Source: Crotalaria pallida (lineage: Eukaryota > Streptophyta > Magnoliopsida > Fabales > Fabaceae). Taken from it: a stretch of DNA of 64,000 bases. The notes below the pieces were generated by a model that was not told the origin of the DNA, searched no databases, and worked only from the letters and a program-made list of their open reading frames with translations. The stretch lies in the NCBI GenBank assembly GCA_037953625.1, contig CM075651.1:103479001-103543000 (forward strand), read 5' to 3'. This document shows, in pieces, positions 36,316-49,200 of the stretch. The translations under genes and the position numbers were made by a program. Position 1 is the stretch's first letter. Each line of letters begins with the position of its first letter.

Positions 36316-39184
36316 TCCTTGGAGGTTCTAACAAGTGTAGAATGGTTAAGATAGTATTCTAAAGGTGTAGAATGGTCTAGGAATGTGTATTAGGACCTAT
36401 AAGAACAATTAGAAAGATCCTAAACAATGCTTGAGTCCCCAAGGGACGTAGAGGGTGCAGCATGAGTCCTTGGAGGTTTTAACAGGTGTAGAATGGTTAA
36501 GAGAGTATTCTAAAGGCTTAGAATGGTCTAGGAATGTGTATTAGGACTTTTAATAACTATTAGAATGATCCTAAATATTGCCTGGTCCCCCAAGGGACGT
36601 AGAGGGTGTAGCATGAGTCCTTGGAGGTTCTAACAAGTGTAGAATGGTTAAGATAGTATTCTAAAGGTGTAGAATGGTCTAGGAATGTGTATTAGGACTT
36701 ATAATAACCATTAGAATGATCCTAAACAATGCTTGAGTCCCCAAGGGACGTAGAGGGTGTAGCATGAGTCCTTGGAGGTTCTAACAAGTCTAGAATGGTT
36801 AAGAAAGTATTCTAAAGGCTTAGAATGTTGTATGAATGTGTATTTGTACTTATAATAACCATTAGAATGATCCTAAACATTGCATGGTACCCCAAGGGAC
36901 GTAGAGGGTGTAGCATGAGTCCTTGGAGGTTCTAACAAGTGTAGAATGGTTAAGAGAGTATTCTAAAGGCTTAGAATGGTCTAGGAATGTGTATTAGGAC
37001 TTTTAATAACCATTAGAATGATCCTAAACATTGCCTGGTCCCCCAAGGGACGTAGAGGGTGTAGCATGAGTCCTTGGAGGTTCTAACAAGTGTAGAATGG
37101 TTAACATAGTATTCTAAAGGTGTAGAATGGTCTAGGAATGTGTATTAGGACCTATAAGAACAATTAGAAAGATCCTAAACAATGCTTGAGTCCCCAAGGG
37201 ACGTAGAGGGTGTAGCATGAGTACTTGGAGGTTCTAACAGGTGTAGAATGGTTAAGAGAGTATTTTAAAGGCTTAGAATGGTCTAGGAATGTGTACCAGG
37301 ACTTATAATAACCATTAGAATGATCCTAAACATTGCATGGTACCCCAAGGGACGTAGAGGGTGTAGCATGAGTCCTTGGAGGTTCTAACAAGTGTAGAAT
37401 GGTTAAGATAGTATTCTAAAGGTGTAGAATGGTCTAGGAATGTGTATTAGGACCTATAAGAACAATTAGAAAGATCCTAAACTATGCTTGAGTCCCCAAG
37501 GGACGTAGAGGGTGTAGCATGAGTCCTTGGAGGTTCTAACAAGTGTAGAATGGTTAACAAAGTATTCTAAAGGCTTAGAATGTTGTATGAATGTGTATTT
37601 GTACTTATAATAACCATTAGAATGATCCTAAACAATGCTTGAGTCCCCAAGGGACGTAGAGGGTGTAGCATGAGTCCTTGGAGGTTCTAACAGGTGTAGA
37701 ATGGTTAAGAGAGTATTCTAAAGTTGTAGAATGGTCTAGGAAAGTGTATTAGGACTTATAAGAACCATGAGAATGATCCTAAACAATGCTTGAGTCCCCA
37801 AGGGACATAGAGGGTCTAGCATGAGTCATTGGAGGTTCTAACAGGTGTTGAATGGTTAAGAGAGTATTCTAAAGGCTTAGAATGGTCTAGGAATGTGAAT
37901 TAGGACTTATAAGAACCATTAGAATGATCCTAAACAATGCATGGTACCCCAAGGGACGTAGAGGGTGTAGCATGAGTCCTTGGAGGTTCTAACAAGTGTA
38001 GAATGGTTAAGAGAGTATTCTAAAGGCTTAGAATGGTCTAGGAATGTGTATTAGGACTTATAAGAACCATTAGAATGATCCTAAACAATGCTTGAGTCCC
38101 CAAGGGACGTAGAGGGTCTAGCATGAGTCCTTGGAGGTTCTAACAAGTGTAGAATGTTTAAGAGAGTATTCTAAAGGCTTAGAATGGTCTAGGAATGTGT
38201 ATTAGGACTTATAATAAACATTAGAATGATCCTAAACATTGCATGGTACCCCAAGGGACGTAGAGGGTGTAGCATGAGTTCTTGGAGGTTCTAACAAGTG
38301 TAGAATGGTTAAGATAGTATTCTAAAGGTGTAGAATGGTCTAGGAATGTGTATTAGGACCTATAAGAACAATTAGAAAGATCCTAAACTATGGTTGAGTC
38401 CCCAAGGGACGTAGAGGGTGTAGCATGAGTCCTTGGAGGTTCTAACAAGTGTAGAATGGTTAACAAAGTATTCTAAAGGCTTAGAATGTTGTATGAATGT
38501 GTATTTGTACTTATAATAACCATTAGAATGATCCTAAACAATGCTTGAGTCCCCAAGGGACGTAGAGGGTGTAGCATGAGTCCTTGGAGGTTCTAACAGG
38601 TGTAGAATGGTTAAGAGAGTATTCTAAAGTTGTAGAATGGTCTAGGAAAGTGTATTAGGACTTATAAGAACCATGAGAATGATCCTAAACAATGCTTGAG
38701 TCCCCAAGGGACGTAGAGGGTCTTGCATGAGTCATTGGAGGTTCTAACAGGTGTTGAATGGTTAAGAGAGTATTCTAAAGGCTTAGAATGGTCTAGGAAT
38801 GTGTATTAGGTCTTATAAGAACCATTAGAATGATCCTAAACAATGCTTGAGTCCCCAAGGGACGTAGAGGGTCTAGCATGAGTCCTTGGAGGTTCTAACA
38901 AGTGTAGAATGGTTAAGAGAGTATTCTAAAGGTGTAGAATGGTCTAGGAATGTGTATTAGGACCTATAAGAACAATTAGAAAGATCCTAAACAATGCTTG
39001 AGTCCCCAAGGGACGTAGAGGGTGCAGCATGAGTCCTTGGAGGTTTTAACAGGTGTAGAATGGTTAAGAGAGTATTCTAAAGGCTTAGAATGGTCTAGGA
39101 ATGTGTATTAGGACTTTTAATAACTATTAGAATGATCCTAAATATTGCCTGGTCCCCCAAGGGACGTAGAGGGTGTAGCATGAG
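36316..39184. repeat. 19-monomer HOR unit, copy 2 (2869 bp)
   Basis: Directly follows copy 1. It begins with a tandem two-monomer duplication: GGTGCAGC at 36153 and 36455, 302 bp apart. The monomer at 36618-36768 is a hybrid with an A left half (GGTGTAG) and ATAATAACC/CAATGCTTGAG on the right, and probably marks an exchange point. Confidence 0.8.
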
Positions 39185-40996
39185 TCCTTGGAGGTTCTAA
39201 CAAGTGTAGAATGGTTAAGATAGTATTCTAAAGGTGTAGAATGGTCTAGGAATGTGTATTAGGACCTATAAGAACAATTAGAAAGATCCTAAACAATGCT
39301 TGAGTCCCCAAGGGACGTAGAGGGTGTAGCATGAGTCCTTGGAGGTTCTAACAAGTCTAGAATGGTTAAGAAAGTATTCTAAAGGCTTAGAATGTTGTAT
39401 GAATGTGTATTTGTACTTATAATAACCATTAGAATGATCCTAAACATTGCATGGTACCCCAAGGGACGTAGAGGGTGTAGCATGAGTCCTTGGAGGTTCT
39501 AACAAGTGTAGAATGGTTAAGAGAGTATTCTAAAGGCTTAGAATGGTCTAGGAATGTGTATTAGGACTTTTAATAACCATTAGAATGATCCTAAACATTG
39601 CCTGGTCCCCCAAGGGACGTAGAGGGTGTAGCATGAGTCCTTGGAGGTTCTAACAAGTGTAGAATGGTTAACATAGTATTCTAAAGGTGTAGAATGGTCT
39701 AGGAATGTGTATTAGGACCTATAAGAACAATTAGAAAGATCCTAAACAATGCTTGAGTCCCCAAGGGACGTAGAGGGTGTAGCATGAGTACTTGGAGGTT
39801 CTAACAGGTGTAGAATGGTTAAGAGAGTATTTTAAAGGCTTAGAATGGTCTAGGAATGTGTACCAGGACTTATAATAACCATTAGAATGATCCTAAACAT
39901 TGCATGGTACCCCAAGGGACGTAGAGGGTGTAGCATGAGTCCTTGGAGGTTCTAACAAGTGTAGAATGGTTAAGATAGTATTCTAAAGGTGTAGAATGGT
40001 CTAGGAATGTGTATTAGGACCTATAAGAACAATTAGAAAGATCCTAAACTATGCTTGAGTCCCCAAGGGACGTAGAGGGTGTAGCATGAGTCCTTGGAGG
40101 TTCTAACAAGTGTAGAATGGTTAACAAAGTATTCTAAAGGCTTAGAATGTTGTATGAATGTGTATTTGTACTTATAATAACCATTAGAATGATCCTAAAC
40201 AATGCTTGAGTCCCCAAGGGACGTAGAGGGTGTAGCATGAGTCCTTGGAGGTTCTAACAGGTGTAGAATGGTTAAGAGAGTATTCTAAAGTTGTAGAATG
40301 GTCTAGGAAAGTGTATTAGGACTTATAAGAACCATGAGAATGATCCTAAACAATGCTTGAGTCCCCAAGGGACGTAGAGGGTCTAGCATGAGTCATTGGA
40401 GGTTCTAACAGGTGTTGAATGGTTAAGAGAGTATTCTAAAGGCTTAGAATGGTCTAGGAATGTGAATTAGGACTTATAAGAACCATTAGAATGATCCTAA
40501 ACAATGCATGGTACCCCAAGGGACGTAGAGGGTGTAGCATGAGTCCTTGGAGGTTCTAACAAGTGTAGAATGGTTAAGAGAGTATTCTAAAGGCTTAGAA
40601 TGGTCTAGGAATGTGTATTAGGACTTATAAGAACCATTAGAATGATCCTAAACAATGCTTGAGTCCCCAAGGGACGTAGAGGGTCTAGCATGAGTCCTTG
40701 GAGGTTCTAACAAGTGTAGAATGTTTAAGAGAGTATTCTAAAGGCTTAGAATGGTCTAGGAATGTGTATTAGGACTTATAATAAACATTAGAATGATCCT
40801 AAACATTGCATGGTACCCCAAGGGACGTAGAGGGTGTAGCATGAGTTCTTGGAGGTTCTAACAAGTGTAGAATGGTTAAGATAGTATTCTAAAGGTGTAG
40901 AATGGTCTAGGAATGTGTATTAGGACCTATTAGAACAATTAGAAAGATCATAAACAATGCTTGAGTCCCCAAGGGACGTAGAGGGTGTAGCATGAG
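39185..40996. repeat. Third pass in 17-monomer register (2567 bp)
   Basis: From 36769 onward the order matches 39336 onward at 2567 bp (17 x 151), not 2869; GAGTACTTGG 37220/39787 and GAGTTCTTGG 38279/40846 both fit. The difference of two monomers equals the dimer duplication seen only in copy 2. The pass then merges into the segment shared with 30.4 kb. Confidence 0.78.
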
Positions 40997-42353
40997 TCCT
41001 TGGAGGTTCTAACAAGTGTAGAATGGTTAAGAGAGTATTCTAAAGGCTTAGAATGGTCTAGGAATGTGTATTAGGACTTATAAGAACCATTAGAATGATC
41101 CTAAACAATCTTGAGTCCCCAAGGGACGTAGAGGGTCTAGTTTGAGTCCTTGGAGGTTCTAACAAGTGTAGAATGGTTAAGAGAATATTCTAAAGGTGTA
41201 GAATGGTCTAGGAATGTGTATTAGGACGTATAAGAACAATTAGAAAGATCCTAAACAATGCTTGAGTCCCCAAGGGACGTAGAGGATGTAGCATGAGTCC
41301 TTGGAGGTTCTAACATGTGTAGAATGGTTAAGAGAGTATTCTAAAGGCTTAGAATGTTCTAGGAATGTGTATTTGTACTTATAATAACCATTAGAATGAT
41401 CCTAAGCAATGCATGGTACCCCAAGGGACGTAGAGGGTGTAGCATGAGTCCTTGGAGGTTCTAACAAGTGTAGATTGGTTAAGAGAGTATTCTAAAGGCT
41501 TAGAATGGTCTAGGAATGTGTATTAGGACTTATAATAACCATTAGAATGATCCTAAACATTGCTTGAGACCCCAAGGGACGTAAAGGGTCTAGAATGAGT
41601 CCTTGGAGGTTCTAACAAGTGTAGAATGGTTAAAATAGTGTTTTAAAGGCTTAGAATGGTCTAGGAATGTGTATTAGGACTTATATGAACCATTAGAAGG
41701 ATCCTAAACAATGTTTGAGTCCCCAAAGGACGTAGAGGCTGTAGCATGAGTCCTTGGAGGTTCTAACAAGTGTAGAATGGTTAAGAGAGTAATCTAAAGG
41801 CTTAGAATGGTATAGGAATGTGTATTAGGACTTATAAGAACCATTAGAATGATCCTAAACAATGCTTGAGTCCCCAAGGGACGTAGAGGGCGTAGCATGA
41901 GTCCTTGGAGGTTCTAACAAGTGTAGAATGGTTAAGAGAGTATTCTAAAGGCTTAGAATGGTCTAGGAATGTGTATTAGGTCTTATAAGAACCATTAGAA
42001 TGATCCTAAACAATGTTTGAGTCCCCAAGGGACATAGAGGGTGTAGCATGAGTCCTTGGAGGTTCTAACAAGTGTAGAATGGTTAAGAGAGTATTCTAAA
42101 GCCTTAGAATGGTCTAGGAATGTGTATTAGGACTTATAATAACCATTAGAATGATCCTAAACATTGCATGGTACCCCAAGGGACGTAGAGGGTGTAGCAT
42201 GAGTCCTTGGAGGTTCTAACAAGTGTAGAATGGTTAAGAGAGTATTCTAAAGGCTTAGAATGGTCTAGGAATGTGTATTAGGACTTATAAGAACCATTAG
42301 AATGATCCTAAACAATCTTGAGTCCCCAAGGGACGTAAAGGGTCAAGCATGAG
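40544..42353. repeat. Twelve-monomer segment repeated 10.1 kb away, copy 2
   Basis: Partner of 30429-32238. Small private differences, such as CCTATTAGAAC near 40926 and GGATGTAG near 41284, separate the copies. Confidence 0.77.
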
Positions 42354-45300
42354 TCCTTGGAGGTTCTAACAAGTGTAGAATGGTTAAGAGAGTATTCTAA
42401 AGGCTTAGAATGGTCTAGGAATGTGTATTAGGACTTATAAGAACCATTAGAATGATCCTAAACAATGCTTGAGTCCCCAAGGGACGTAGAGGGTCTAGCA
42501 TGAGTCCTTGGAGGTTCTAACAAGTGTAGAATGTTTAAGAGAGTATTCTAAAGGCTTAGAATGGTCTAGGAATGTGTATTAGGACTTATAATAAACATTA
42601 GAATGATCCTAAACATTGCATGGTACCCCAAGGGACGTAGAGGGTGTAGCATGAGTCCTTGGAGGTTCTAACAAGTGTAGAATGGTTAAGAGAGTATTCT
42701 AAAGGCTTAGAATGGTCTAGGAATGTGTATTAGGACTTATAAGAACCATTAGAATGATCCTAAACAATCTTGAGTCCCCAAGGGACGTAAAGGGTCAAGC
42801 ATGAGTCCTTGGAGGTTCTAACAAGTGTAGAATGGTTAAGAGAGTATTCTAAAGGTGTAGAATGGTCTAGGAATGTGTATTAGGACTTATAAGAACAATT
42901 AGAAAGATCCTAAACAATGCTTGAGTCCCCAAGGGACGTAGAGGGTGTAGCATGAGTCCTTGGTGGTTCTAACAAGTGTAAAATGGTTAAGAAAGTATTC
43001 TAAAGGCTTAGAATGTTGTAGGAATGTGTATTTGTACTTATAATAACCATTAGAATGATCCTAAACATTGCATGGTACCCCAAGGGACGTAGAGGGTGTA
43101 GCATGAGTCCTTGGAGGTTCTAACAAGTGTAGAATGGTTAAGAGAGTATTCTAAAGGCTTAGAATGGTCTAGGAATGTGTATTAGGACTTATAAGAACCA
43201 TTAGAATGATCCTAAACAATGCTTGAGTCCCCAAGGGACGTAGAGGGTGTAGCATGAGTCCTTGGAGGTTCTAACAAGTGTAGAATGTTTAAGAGAGTAT
43301 TCTAAAGGCTTAGAATGGTCTAGGAATGTGTATTAGGACTTATAATAAACATTGGAATGATCCTAAACATTGCATGGTACCCCAAGGGACGTAGAGGGTG
43401 TAGCATGAGTCCTTGGAGGTTCTAACAAGTGTAGAATGGTTAAGAGAGTATTCTAAAGGCTTAGAATGGTCTAGGAATGTGTATTAGGACTTATAATAAC
43501 CATGAGAATGATCCTAAACAATGCTTGAGTCCCCAAGGGACGTAGAGGGTCTAGCATGAGTCATTGGAGGTTCTAACAGGTGTTGAATGGTTAAGAGAGT
43601 ATTCTAAAGGCTTAGAATGGTCTAGGAATGTGTATTAGATCTTATAAGAACCATTAGAATGATCCTAAACAATGCTTGAGTCCCCAAGGGACGTAGAGGG
43701 TCTAGCATGAGTCCTTGGAGGTTCTAACAAGTGTAGAATGGTTAAGAGAGTATTCTAAAGGTGTAGAATGGTCTAGGAATGTGTATTAGGACCTATAACA
43801 ACAATTAGAAAGATCCTAAACAATGCTTGAGTCCCCAAGGGACGTAGAGGGTGTAGCATGAGTCCTTGGAGGTTTTAACAGGTGTAGAATGGTTAAGAGA
43901 GTATTCTAAAGGCTTAGAATGGTCTAGGAATGTGTATTAGGACTTTTAATAACCATTAGAATGATCCTAAACATTGCCTGGTCCCCCATGGGACGTAGAG
44001 GGTGTAGCATGAGTCCTTGGAGGTTCTAACAAGTGTAGAATGGTTAAGATAGTATTCTAAAGGTGTAGAATGGTCTAGGAATGTGTATTAGGACCTATAA
44101 GAACAATTAGAAAGATCCTAAACAATGCTTAAGTCCCCAAGGGACGTAGAGGGTGTAGCATGAGTCCTTGGAGGTTCTAACAAGTCTAGAATGGTTAAGA
44201 AAGTATTCTAAAGGCTTAGAATGTTGTATGAATGTGTATTTGTACTTATAATAACCATTAGAATGATCCTAAACATTGCATGGTACCCCAAGGGACGTAG
44301 AGGGTGTAGCATGAGTCCTTGGAGGTTCTAACAAGTGTAGAATGGTTAAGAGAGTATTCTAAAGGCTTAGAATGGTCTAGGAATGTGTATTAGGACTTAT
44401 AAGAACCATTAGAATGATCCTAAACAATGCTTGAGTCCCCAAGGGACGTAGAGGGTCTAGCATAAGTCCTTGGAGGTTCTAACAAGTGTAGAATGTTTAA
44501 GAGAGTATTCTAAAGGCTTAGAATGGTCTAGGAATGTGTATTAGGACTTATAATAAACATTAGAATGATCCTAAACATTGCATGGTACCCCAAGGGACGT
44601 AGAGGGTGTAGCATGAGTCCTTGGAGGTTCTAACAAGTGTAGAATGGTTAAGATAGTATTCTAAAGGCTTAGAATGGTCTAGGAATGTGTATTCGGACTT
44701 ATAATAACCATTAGAATGATCCTAAACAATGCTTGAGTCCCCAAGGGACGTAGAGGGTGTAGCATGAGTCCTTGGAGGTTCTAACATGTGTAGAATGGTT
44801 AAGAGAGTATTCTAAAGGCTTAGAATGATCTAGGAATGTGTATTAGGTCTTATAATAACCATTAGAATGATCCTAAACAATGCTTGAGTCCCCAAGGGAC
44901 GTAGAGGGTGTAGCATGAGTCCTTGGAGGTTCTAACATGTGTAGAATGGTTAAGAGAGTATTCTAAAAGGTGTAGAATGGTCTAGGAAAGTGTATTAGGA
45001 CTTATAAGAACCAAGAGAATGATCCTAAACAATGTTTGAGTCCCCAAGGGACGTAGAGGGTCTAGCATGAGTCATTGGAGGTTCCAACAGGTGTTGAATG
45101 GTTAAGAGAGTATTCTGAAGGCTTAGAATGGTCTAGGAATGTGTATTAGGACTTATAAGAACCATTAGAATGATCCTAAACAATGTTTGAGTCCCCAAGG
45201 GACGTAGAGGCTGTAGCATGAGTCCTTGGAGGTTCAAACAAGTGTAGAATGGTTAAGAGCGTAATATAAAGGCTTAGAATGGTCTAGGAATGTGTATTAG

Positions 45301-46279
45301 GACTTATAAGAACCATTAGAATGATCCTAAACAATGCTTGAGTCCCCAAGGGACGTAGAGGGTCTAGCATGAGTCCTTGGTTGTTCTAACAGGTGTAGAA
45401 TGGTTAAGAGAGTATTATAATGGCTTAGAATGGTCTAGGAATGTGTATTAGGACTTATAAGAACCATTAGAATGATCCTAAACAATGCTTGAGTCCCCAA
45501 GGGACGTAGAGGGTGTAGCATGAGTCCTTGGAGGTTGTAACAAGTGTAGAATGGTTAAGAGAGTATTCTAAAGGCTTAGAATGGTCTAGGAATGTGTATT
45601 AGGACTTATAAGAACCATTTGAATGATCCTAAACAATGCTTGAGACCCCAAGGGACGTAGAGGGTCTAGAATGAGTCCTTGGAGGTTCTAACAAGTGTAG
45701 AATGGTTAAAAGAGTGTTTTAAAGGCTTAGAATGGTCTAGGAATGTGTATTAGGACTTATATGAACCATTAGAAGGATCCTAAACAATGTTTGAGTCCCC
45801 AAAGGACGTAGAGGGTGTAGCATGAGTCCTTGGAGGTTCTAACAAGTGTAGAATGGTTAAGATAGTATTCTAAAGGCTTAGAATGGTCTAGGAATGTGTA
45901 TTAGGACTTATAATAACCATGAGAATGATCTTAAACAATGCTTGAGACCCCAAGGGACGTAGAGGGTGTAGCATGAGTCCTTGGAGGTTCTAACATGTGT
46001 AGAATGGTTAAGAGAGTATTCTAAAGGCTTAGAATGATCTAGGAATGTGTATTAGGACTTATAATAAACATTAGAATGATCCTAAACATTGCATGGTACC
46101 CCAAGGGACGTAGAGGGTGTAGCATGAGTCCTTGGAGGTTCTAACAAGTGTAGAATGGTTAAGAGAGTATTCTAAAGGCTTAGAATGGTCTAGGAATGTG
46201 TATTAGGTCTTATAAGAACCATTAGAATGATCCTAAACAATGCTTGAGTCCCCAAGGCACGTAGAGGGTCTAGCATGAG
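42354..46279. repeat. Mosaic satellite region without a clear HOR
   Basis: CAATCTTGAG/GTAAAGGGTCAAGC monomers occur near 42312 and 42766, three monomers apart. Counterparts of 32.7-34 kb follow to about 44.2 kb. Then come C (TTGTATG), B, GATAG, GATCTAGG and a 152-bp E (CTAAAAGGTG at about 44962), F, and a TTGGTTGTTC monomer (45378) whose relatives are at 51880 and 53238. Confidence 0.65.
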
Positions 46280-49200
46280 TCCTTGGAGGTTCTAACAAGT
46301 GTAGAATGGTTAAGAGAGTATTCTAAAGGTGTAGAATGGTCTAGGAATGTGTATTAGGACCTATAAGAACAATTAGAAAGATCCTAAACAATGCTTGAGT
46401 CCCCAAGGGACGTAAAGGGTGTAGCATGAGTCCTTGGAGGTTTTAACAGGTGTAGAATGGTTAAGAGAGAATTCTAAAGGCTCAGAATGGTCTAGGAATG
46501 TGTATTAGGACTTATAATAACCATTAGAATGATCCTAAACAATCTTGAGTCCCCAAGGGACGTAAAGGGTCAAGCATGAGTCCTTGGAGGTTCTAACAAG
46601 TGTAGAATGGTTAAGAGAGTATTCTAAAGGTGTAGAATGGTCTAGGAATGTGTATTAGGACGTATAAGAACAATTAGAAAGATCCTAAACAATGCTTGAG
46701 TCCCCAAGGGACGTAGAGGGTGTAGCATGAGTCCTTGGAGGTTCTAACAAGTCTAGAATGGTTAAGAAAGTATTCTAAAGGCTTAGAATGTTGTATGAAT
46801 GTGTATTTGTACTTATAATAACCATTAGAATGATCCTAAACATTGCATGGTACCCCAAGGGACGTAGAGGGTGTAGCATGAGTCCTTGGAGGTTCTAACA
46901 AGTGTAGAATGGTTAAGAGAGTATTCTAAAGGCTTAGAATGGTCTAGGAATGTGTATTAGGACTTATAAGAACCATTAGAATGATCCTAAACAATGCTTG
47001 AGTCCCCAAGGGACGTAGAGGGTCTAGCATGAGTCCTTGGAGGTTCTAACAAGTGTAGAATGTTTAAGAGAGTATTCTAAAGGCTTAGAATGGTCTAGGA
47101 ATGTGTATTAGGACTTATAATAAACATTAGAATGATCCTAAACATTGCATGGTACCCCAAGGGACGTAGAGGGTGTAGCATGAGTCCTGAGTCCTTGGAG
47201 GTTCTAACAAGTGTAGAATGGTTAAGATAGTATTCTAAAGGCTTAGAATGGTCTAGGAATGTGTATTAGGACTTATAATAACCATTAGAATGATCCTAAA
47301 CAATGCTTGAGTCCCCAAGGGACGTAGAGGGTGTAGCATGAGTCCTTGGCGGTTCTAACATGTGTAGAATGGTTAAGAGAGTATTCTAAAGGCTTAGAAT
47401 GATCTAGGAATGTGTATTAGGTCTTATAATAACCATTAGAATGATCCTAAACAATGCTTGAGTCCCCAAGGGACGTAGAGGGTGTAGCATGAGTCCTTGG
47501 AGGTTCTAACATGTGTAGAATGGTTAAGATAGTATTCTAAAAGGTGTAGAATGGTCTAGGAAAGTGTATTAGGACTTATAATAACCATGAGAATGATCCT
47601 AAACAATGTTTGAGTCCCCAAGGGACGTAGAGGGTCTAGCATGAGTCATTGGAGGTTCTAACAGGTGTTGAATGGTTAAGAGAGTATTCTAAAGGCTTAG
47701 AATGGTCTAGGAATGTGTATTAGGTCTTATAAGAACCATTAGAATGATCCTAAACAATGCTTGAGTCCCCAAGGCACGTAGAGGGTCTAGCATGAGTCCT
47801 TGGAGGTTCTAACAAGTGTAGAATGGTTAAGAGAGTATTCTAAAGGTGTAGAATGGTCTAGGAATGTGTATTAGGACCTATAAGAACAATTAGAAAGATC
47901 CTCCACAATGCTTGAGTCCCCAAGGGACGTAAAGGGTGTAGCATGAGTCCTTGGAGGTTTTAACAGGTGTAGAATGGTTAAGAGAGTATTCTAAAGGCTT
48001 AGAATGGTCTAGGAATGTGTATTAGGACTTATAATAACCATTAGAATGATAATAAATATTGCCTGGTCCCCCAAGGGACGTAGAGGGTGTAGCATGAGTC
48101 CTTGGAGGTTCTAACAAGTGTAGAATGGTTAAGATAGTATTGTAAAGGTGAAGAATGGTCTAGGAATGTGTATTAGGACCTATAAGAACAATTAGAAAGA
48201 TCCTAAACAATGCTTGAGTCCCCAAGGGACGTAGAGGGTGTAGCATGAGTCCTTGGAGGTTCTAACAAGTCTAGAATGGTTAAGAAAGTATTCTAAAGGC
48301 TTAGAATGTTGTATGAATGTGTATTTGTACTTATAATAACCATTAGAATGATCCTAAACATTGCATGGTACCCCAAGGGACGTAGAGGGTGTAGCATGAG
48401 TCCTTGGAGGTTCTAACAAGTGTAGAATGGTTAAGAGAGTATTCTAAAGGCTTAGAATGGTCTAGGAATGTGTATTAGGACTTATAAGAACCATTAGAAT
48501 GATCCTAAACACTGCATGGTACCCCAAGGGACGTAGAGGGTGTAGCATGAGTCCTTGGAGGTTCGAACAAGTGTAGAATGGTTAAGATAGTATTCTAAAG
48601 GTGTAGAATGGTCTAGGAATGTGTATTAGGACCTATAAGAACAATTAGAAAGATCCTAAACAATGCTTGAGTCCCCAAGGGACGTAGAGGGTGTAGCATG
48701 AGTCCTTGGAGGTTCTAACAAGTGTAGAATGGTTAAGAGAGTATTCTAAAGGCTTAGAATGGTCTAGGAATGTGTATTAGGACTTATAATAAACATTAGA
48801 ATGATCCTAAACATTGCATGGTACCCCAAGGGACGTAGAGGGTGTAGCATGAGTCCTTGGAGGTTCTAACAAGTGTAAAATGGTTAAGATAGTATTCTAA
48901 AGGCTTAGAATGGTCTAGGAATGTGTATTAGGACTTATAATAACCATTAGAATGATCCTAAACAATGCTTGAGTCCCCAAGGGACGTAGAGGGTGTAGCA
49001 TGAGTCCTTGGAGGTTCTAACATGTGTAGAATGGTTAAGAGAGTATTCTAAAGGCTTAGAATGATCTAGGAATGTGTATTAGGTCTTATAATAACCATTA
49101 GAATGATCCTAAACAATGCTTGAGTCCCCAAGGGACGTAGAGGGTGTAGCATGAGTCCTTGGAGGTTCTAACATGTGTAGAATGGTTAAGAGAGTATTCT

